Part shown: positions 58,870 to 64,000 of the stretch, in pieces
How positions within the stretch are numbered: position 1 is the stretch's first letter
Layout of the letters: each line of letters begins with the position of its first letter
NCBI RefSeq assembly: GCF_031755915.1
Contig: NC_083380.1
Location: 11,904,001 to 11,968,000 of the forward strand
Direction: 5' to 3'
Length of the DNA: 64,000 bases
From: Ziziphus jujuba
Lineage: Eukaryota > Streptophyta > Magnoliopsida > Rosales > Rhamnaceae
Program-made: the position numbers and the translations under genes
Notes under the pieces: generated by a model
Seen by the model: the letters and a program-made list of their open reading frames with translations, nothing else
Databases searched by the model: none
What the model was told of the DNA's origin: nothing

Positions 58870-61407
58870 TCACGCTACAGGAAAAAGCATAAACAAAAAA
58901 CTGACTTCATCTTCGATGACAAGACATTAGGGAAAAGGATATACAAACAAGCAGAAAATATATAAAGCGTAATGTATTAGACTTACATGATAGATTCAAA
59001 CTCTGAATAAGTTTCTCCACCATAATTCTCTGCTGCACCGTACTAAGAGATTCTGAATTCTTGATTGCATTAGCAACGATGATTACCGTAGATGGAGAGG
59101 CAGCATTTAACTGGCATTGACAGAGAAGAAGCAACATTAGAGGTGGTAACATTTATACTTCTTGAATTGAAAGTTAGTTTACTTAAAACAAGTCTGCAAG
59201 AAAAAATTATCAAACATATAAAGAGAAAAAAGAGAATAATACACTACAAATACAGTGAAAAACAAGGAAATGTTTAAAACCAATGACAAAGAAGTGTCCC
59301 TGCGAATGTTACCCAAACACGGCCGTTAATACCAACTGCAGTTTCAAAGGAAAGCTTCTTCCCAAGTTCCTCAAGAACCGGATGTGTTGGCGAGCTCAGC
59401 AGCCTGAAAAGTAAGAAATGTCAATCACCATAGAAGAGAGAAATCCTCAAGCTGCAGAACTAATGAATGCTTATGTATTTTGTCCTAAGAGTTTCTTAGG
59501 TGTTATAGCAAGAGACACCACATCTCACATTCTTGAAAGGCCTGTTGAACATTCAAACATGTACCCATCTTTAAGCGGTCCAAATTCTGCTGCTTTTCCA
59601 AGGGCTAAATCAAAAGTTACGGCAAGGTCAAGAAATAAATCATGTAAATAATGAACAATCAGGCGCAAATATAGCATAATTTAAAGAATTGTTCCCAGGA
59701 ACAATTATAACAAAATACAAAGACAAAACAAAATGAAAAAGCCAACCGTTAGTGCATGACAACTCAGGATTCATGCCAGGGTTCGTCTTCACGACCCGAA
59801 CAAATATCAAAGTACCTACCTGCCATGAAACTCTTTAACCTTATTAACCTATTGCAAGTACACAATAGACCTCAAGTTAAAGTAACTATAAACCATCACA
59901 ACTTTATTTACTCGCACAAAGCATGATTTAAGATGCACACACCTCAAACTTTGGTATGTTTCTCCTTGTTCCTCCTTCAAATGCAAGCACGGGCAAAAAT
60001 GCTAATGTAGGTCCTTTAATGTCTACTAGAAAATTCTGGGATCAAAAAGGGTAAAGAAGATCATAAAATACATTATTTGATCATTATAGAAAAGCATATA
60101 CAATACATTATTTGATCATTATAGAAAAGCATATACAAATTGACTTAGCAAACATGAATGTACACACAGTGCATGTCACAATTAGGAAGACACTGCACAA
60201 CCAAAGAACACACCCTTGAACAAATTACCAAGAATCTAAGATATTCCATTTTAAAGCAATTAAGCTTAAATGGTAGCATCTAGAAGCTAATAATAATAAT
60301 AATAAATTCAATAAATTATTATTTCTTACATCTGATCTGGAGTCCACCACAATTCCAAGTACCGTATCCTCAACACAAGGTATATACTGTTTAAAAAAAA
60401 AAAAAAATCAAATATTATGTGCAAGAAAATAATAACAATAATAACAAGTATTTAAAGCCACATGTGAATCAACACAGGTGAGGTGAACAACATAAAAAAA
60501 TAAAGCTTCATTTTTTTTTTTTATTTGTTTTAATTTTATTATTCTTCTCCACTATCAACCAAATCAGGGAAAATCCATAAACTATATCCCAAAATGCAAG
60601 ATACCATGAATACAATTAACAAAATCATAATTATCCCATTCAGTCAATTTTAACTTTTACCACCCTGCTGTGTGGCCATTCACTGAAAAGAAAACCAAAA
60701 CACAGAGCTCAAAATTTTGAGCATGAGACCTAATGTAATTGCATCGTAAAACTTGAATATTGGTATACTCAAATCGCCTAAACCACATTATAAATTAGCC
60801 AGGCCAAAAGCCTGAGTGCAAAATTACTTGTGTTTGTACTTGCTTACATTTTATATTACAGTACTCAGAAAAGAGGAAATGTTAATCAACCTTACATAGT
60901 TGTAAATCATAAAACAAATGGCAGTAACATGAAATTGGGCAAAAGCACATACCCTTTTCTGAGAGCTTTCAACCCAATATTTGTTTGGTTTTGTGAACCT
61001 TAACTTCCCGGCTTTTGTCACTGATATAGCATCGCCATCCTGAAAATTTAACAAAACAACAAATTATTAAAAACCCATATAAAAAAATCATATGCCTTTA
61101 CAATCATGAGACAGGGGCAGAGAAGAGAGAGAGAGAGAGAGAGAGAGACCTGACGAAGGCCGCTACCAAGCTTGATGGTCTGATTAGCCATGTTTGAGAT
61201 ATCCAGAACCACATCACCTGGAACCTAAAATCCAAAGTTTTTTTGGAATAATTTTATAGAAAAAAAAAAAATGTCTCCTCTCAAACAAGAACAGTAAAGC
61301 AATGGGTATTATATTATCAACCGGAGAACCAATAAGAACTATAAAATATAACTAACCACTAATGAATCCACAAAGTTCGTCGTCGAACCAGTCTGTGTCT
61401 CAGCCAT
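58870..61407 (-). CDS. RRP40: RNA exosome subunit RRP40 (EXOSC3)
   Basis: A cap subunit of the 3'-5' RNA exosome with S1 and KH RNA-binding domains, acting in nuclear and cytoplasmic RNA processing and decay. Ten exons on the minus strand: 61407-61357, 61224-61150, 61039-60953, 60386-60330, 60035-59943, 59819-59747, 59604-59529, 59403-59313, 59110-58987 and 58874-58870. All junctions are GT-AG and in phase; 732 bp give 243 aa, the usual length. Recognisable blocks are VPGDVVLDIS, TIKLGSGLRQ, KPNKYWVESSQKRYIP, DNFLVDIKGP (S1 region), FEGGTRRNIPKFEVG, VVKTNPGMNPELSC, and the KH-associated GxNG motif (GING, 195-198). The last coding exon supplies only part of a Ser codon and the stop. It is divergent from the PPR gene. 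Confidence 0.94.
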
Positions 61408-62426
61408 TTTACTGAAAACCCAAAACTTTTTGTAGAGTAAATTGGTGAAACGGATATCCAAGCACTCTGCAAAATAAAGCTAGCCCATTTGAGGGAAAAA
61501 AAATGCAATTCAATATACAAATAAATAAACCCAGCAAGATTTTCCTATATGAATAGCCATAAACTGCATATATTTTCAAAGGTTTTAAATTTGCGAAAGA
61601 AGGCGGGAAAAATAACAAGGAAGACAATGAGAAATAGTGGGAAAAAAATTTCCTAGCCCCTTGCAGAGAGACCCAAGAGGAAGAAGAAGAAGAAGAAGAA
61701 GAAGAAGAAGAGGCTGTACTCAGTAAAAGACGAGAAATACAGAGACAGAGAGAGAGCTGGGTGGCTGCTGACGGAGACTTTCACTGCTTTAGTTTCCTGA
61801 ATATTGACGCCGGAGGATTAGATTTAGGGCAAAATTTTTTTTTTTTTAATTTCTTTATTTTTTCATGGAAATAAATAATAAAAAATAAAAATAAAAAATT
61901 TCATAAACAGCAAATTTTGCCACGTCATACTTCGTCCCCAGTGTGTAAGACTCCTTCTTCCGCCATCAACCGGAACTAGTAGCTCGTCTCTGTCACTGGT
62001 TCTTCTTCTTCAAACGCCGTCGTTTTCTACTCCAACCCCATTCATTCAATCACCGTCTTTGACGCTCTCTGTGACAAAAAAAAAAAGAGGTAAAAAGATT
62101 CAATTTTTTTTTTCCCATTCTTTTTTCCCGATGGCTTTTATTATTATTATTTTTTTTTTTCCCCCTTTCATCTGATGGTTTTATTTTAAAATTTGACTGG
62201 AAACTGTATTTGAATGAATGGAGGAATATAGGATTTTTTTAAAAAAATAAAAATTTCAGAAGACCATGATTCAGTAATGGATGAAGCTTGGCTTTTTTTC
62301 TTTTTTTTTTTTTTTTAAGGATTTATTAGCATTTTTCTTCTACTTTGAAATGGTAATTGTTTCGAGGCATTGTTGCAGGGAAAATTTTCTCTTTTTCCGA
62401 ACGCCTCTGGAACCTGAAGAGCAGCA
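61408..62426. promoter_or_regulatory. Shared intergenic (bidirectional) promoter region of RRP40 and the PPR gene
   Basis: The two start codons are about 1.0 kb apart and face away from each other. The RRP40 side has GA and GAA repeats (61678-61710, 61741-61755) probably in its leader. The PPR side has a CT-rich leader (61940-62070). The core promoters probably lie around 61760-61960. No TATA box is obvious on either strand, as is common for housekeeping genes. Confidence 0.5.
62090..62378 (+). other. Probable 5' UTR intron of the PPR gene
   Basis: The donor AAGAG|GTAAAAAG at 62090 and the acceptor TTGTTGCAG ending at 62378 delimit a T-rich, intron-like segment 48 bp upstream of the PPR ATG. 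Inferred from splice signals and base composition. Confidence 0.45.
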
Positions 62427-64000
62427 ATGGCCAGACAATTAGACTCTTATTCGCTTTGTATGTACAGGAATAGGAGCTTCCAACACGACCTGCCAAGACC
62501 ATCGGAGGTAATAATACCCCATGCTTCTTCCTCTATATCTTTGGGTTCCAAGTTAAATTTTCGTGCTGAAACACGATACCAAGAAAACCCATCTCGGAAA
62601 TCAGTTTTGAGACATGGGTTTATGTGGGATGGATCTATAATCGATGTTTCTTCGTCTGGTAAGCTAGTCAAGGAGTATGTGGACGATGGGCGTCACGAAG
62701 ATGCAGTACAGGTTTATGTTAAAATGCTTGAGTGTGGTATACCGGTTGAGGAATTTCGTTTTTTTCCAATGTTGATTAAGGCTTTTGGAGCAATTTCTGA
62801 TATAGAAAAGGTCAGACAGATTCATGGGCATTTGTTGAAGTTAGGAGCTTTAGATGATATTTATGTTTTGAATTCACTTTTAGGTGTTTATTGGAAATGC
62901 GGGGTGGCTGAGGATGCAATTCAGTTGTTTGAGAAGATTTGCACTAAGGATTTGGTTTCGTGGAACACGATGATATCCGGGTTTTGTCACTCTGGAGATT
63001 ACATGGGGTCATTGAGAATATTTAGTCAGATGATCCGGCAACATGGTGTGTTCCCAAATAGGGTAGCTTGCCTTTCTGCGCTCTCGTCTTGCGCTTCAAT
63101 TGAATCTTTAATTCATGGCAGAGAGATTCATGCATTTGTTGTGAAAAATAATTTTGGGGATGAGTTCTTGTTTAGCGCACTAATAGACATGTACATGAAG
63201 TGTGGGGATGTAAAGAATGCGGAATTCATTTTTGGAGGCATCCTTAATGATGATTCTATCAAAGGAAATACAGTGGTTTGGAATGTCATGATTTCAGGCT
63301 ATGTGTCCAATGGATATTTGTCACAGGCAGTGGAGTTGTTCCAAGAGATGTTGGCAATTCAGATATTACCAGATTTCTCAACTATGATTGCTGTTTCAGG
63401 TTTGTGCTCTGAGTTACTGGATTTAGCAGTTGGAAAACAAATTCATGTATTAGCTATTAGCTTTGGACTGGACAATGATTCAAGGGTCGAAACAGCTCTT
63501 ATAGACATGTATTTTAAATGTGGAGATCCTAAATCTGGTCTTGATATCTTCAGAAAGTCTCAAAATCATAATACTGTCATGTGGGGTGCTGTAATCTCAA
63601 ATTGTGCTCAGAGTGGCTCTCCCACTGAAGCATTGGAACTGTTTCACGACTATAATATAGAATATGGCTTTGTTGATCCTGTCATAGTTTTGGCTGTTTT
63701 GAGGGCCTGTTCTTCCTTGATTCTTAAAGGGGAAGGTATGGAAATTCACGGGCTAGTGGTAAAATCAGGATTCGATTCAGATGTTTTTGTTGGTGGTGCC
63801 TTAGTAGATATGTATGCCAAGTGTGGAGATATTGAATCTGCCCAAAAAGTCTTTCATAGATTACCATCTAGAGATTTGGTCTCTTGGAATGCTCTAATAT
63901 TAGGGTATGCTCAGAATGAATGTCCAAATGAAACTTTAAAGGCATTCCGAGATATGCAATCTGAACTGATCCAACCCAATACTGTGTCATGTGCATGCAT
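62427..64000 (+). CDS. Pentatricopeptide repeat protein, PLS class (partial, runs off the right edge)
   Basis: An open frame from ATG 62427 continues without a stop for at least 524 codons to the window end. PPR proteins are organelle RNA-binding factors for editing, splicing or stability. Repeats are recognised by DLVSWNTMISGF, NTVVWNVMISGY, NTVMWGAVISNC and DLVSWNALILGY. Each is preceded by LIDMYxKCG-type and GxxIHAFVVK-type segments, so the P, L and S repeats alternate about every 100 residues. The Ser/Arg-rich N-terminus before the first repeat is compatible with an organelle targeting peptide. The C-terminal E/DYW part that would show an editing role lies outside the window. No intron is seen in the coding part, as is usual for the family. 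Confidence 0.93.
   Translation, partial: MARQLDSYSLCMYRNRSFQHDLPRPSEVIIPHASSSISLGSKLNFRAETRYQENPSRKSVLRHGFMWDGSIIDVSSSGKLVKEYVDDGRHEDAVQVYVKMLECGIPVEEFRFFPMLIKAFGAISDIEKVRQIHGHLLKLGALDDIYVLNSLLGVYWKCGVAEDAIQLFEKICTKDLVSWNTMISGFCHSGDYMGSLRIFSQMIRQHGVFPNRVACLSALSSCASIESLIHGREIHAFVVKNNFGDEFLFSALIDMYMKCGDVKNAEFIFGGILNDDSIKGNTVVWNVMISGYVSNGYLSQAVELFQEMLAIQILPDFSTMIAVSGLCSELLDLAVGKQIHVLAISFGLDNDSRVETALIDMYFKCGDPKSGLDIFRKSQNHNTVMWGAVISNCAQSGSPTEALELFHDYNIEYGFVDPVIVLAVLRACSSLILKGEGMEIHGLVVKSGFDSDVFVGGALVDMYAKCGDIESAQKVFHRLPSRDLVSWNALILGYAQNECPNETLKAFRDMQSELIQPNTVSCAC

Noticed and set aside
59418..59651. Plus-strand ORF of 77 codons
   Set aside because: Antisense shadow of RRP40 exon 7 and the neighbouring intron.

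Overview
This window reads as nuclear DNA of a eudicot plant. It is AT-rich, its genes have short exons and GT-AG introns, and the recognisable products are plant families (R2R3-MYB, CC-NBS-LRR, PLS-type PPR, plant beta-carbonic anhydrase). The spaces between genes hold LTR, Mutator-like and hAT-like transposons, a plastid DNA insertion and many microsatellites. No species can be named from the sequence alone. Exon coordinates were worked out by hand from splice signals, reading phase and comparison among copies.

Layout. 107-1308 (-): the first two coding exons of PEX14, which runs off the left edge. About 2,880-15,000: two tandem units of a beta-carbonic anhydrase (CA) gene. Unit 1 is a multiply broken pseudogene whose 5' leader intron holds a 3.1 kb LTR retroelement; that element in turn contains plastid DNA with a trnN-GUU. 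Unit 2 is intact (258 aa). About 15,000-24,900: gene-free AT-rich DNA, including a ~4.6 kb inverted-repeat (foldback) element built of tandem repeats. 24,944-27,952 (+): an intron-less CC-NBS-LRR gene. About 28,520-44,300: two CA remnants (units 3 and 4) that share the same loss of exons 2-4, with an Asp-tRNA synthetase fragment, a copia gag fragment and a 5.6 kb Mutator-like element with a 9-bp target duplication between them. About 44,640-50,200: CA unit 5, intact (258 aa). 51,090-51,712: a hAT-type non-autonomous element with an 8-bp target duplication. 53,195-54,310 (-): an R2R3-MYB with the bHLH-binding signature. 58,870-61,407 (-): exosome subunit RRP40. 62,427 to the right edge (+): a PPR gene divergent from RRP40.

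The main theme is a degenerating tandem array of CA genes. Five units can be traced by conserved promoter, 5' leader, exon and 3' flank sequence. Only units 2 and 5 keep a TATA box, all eight coding exons, every splice site and the zinc ligands. The other three units lost function in different ways and were then used as landing sites by different transposon classes. An NBS-LRR gene sits inside the array. The single-copy genes at both ends (PEX14, RRP40, PPR) look ordinary. I found no CRISPR array, operon or bacterial-type system. The most unusual structures are the plastid DNA sitting where the primer-binding site of the LTR element should be, the foldback element, and the shared chimeric structure of CA units 3 and 4.
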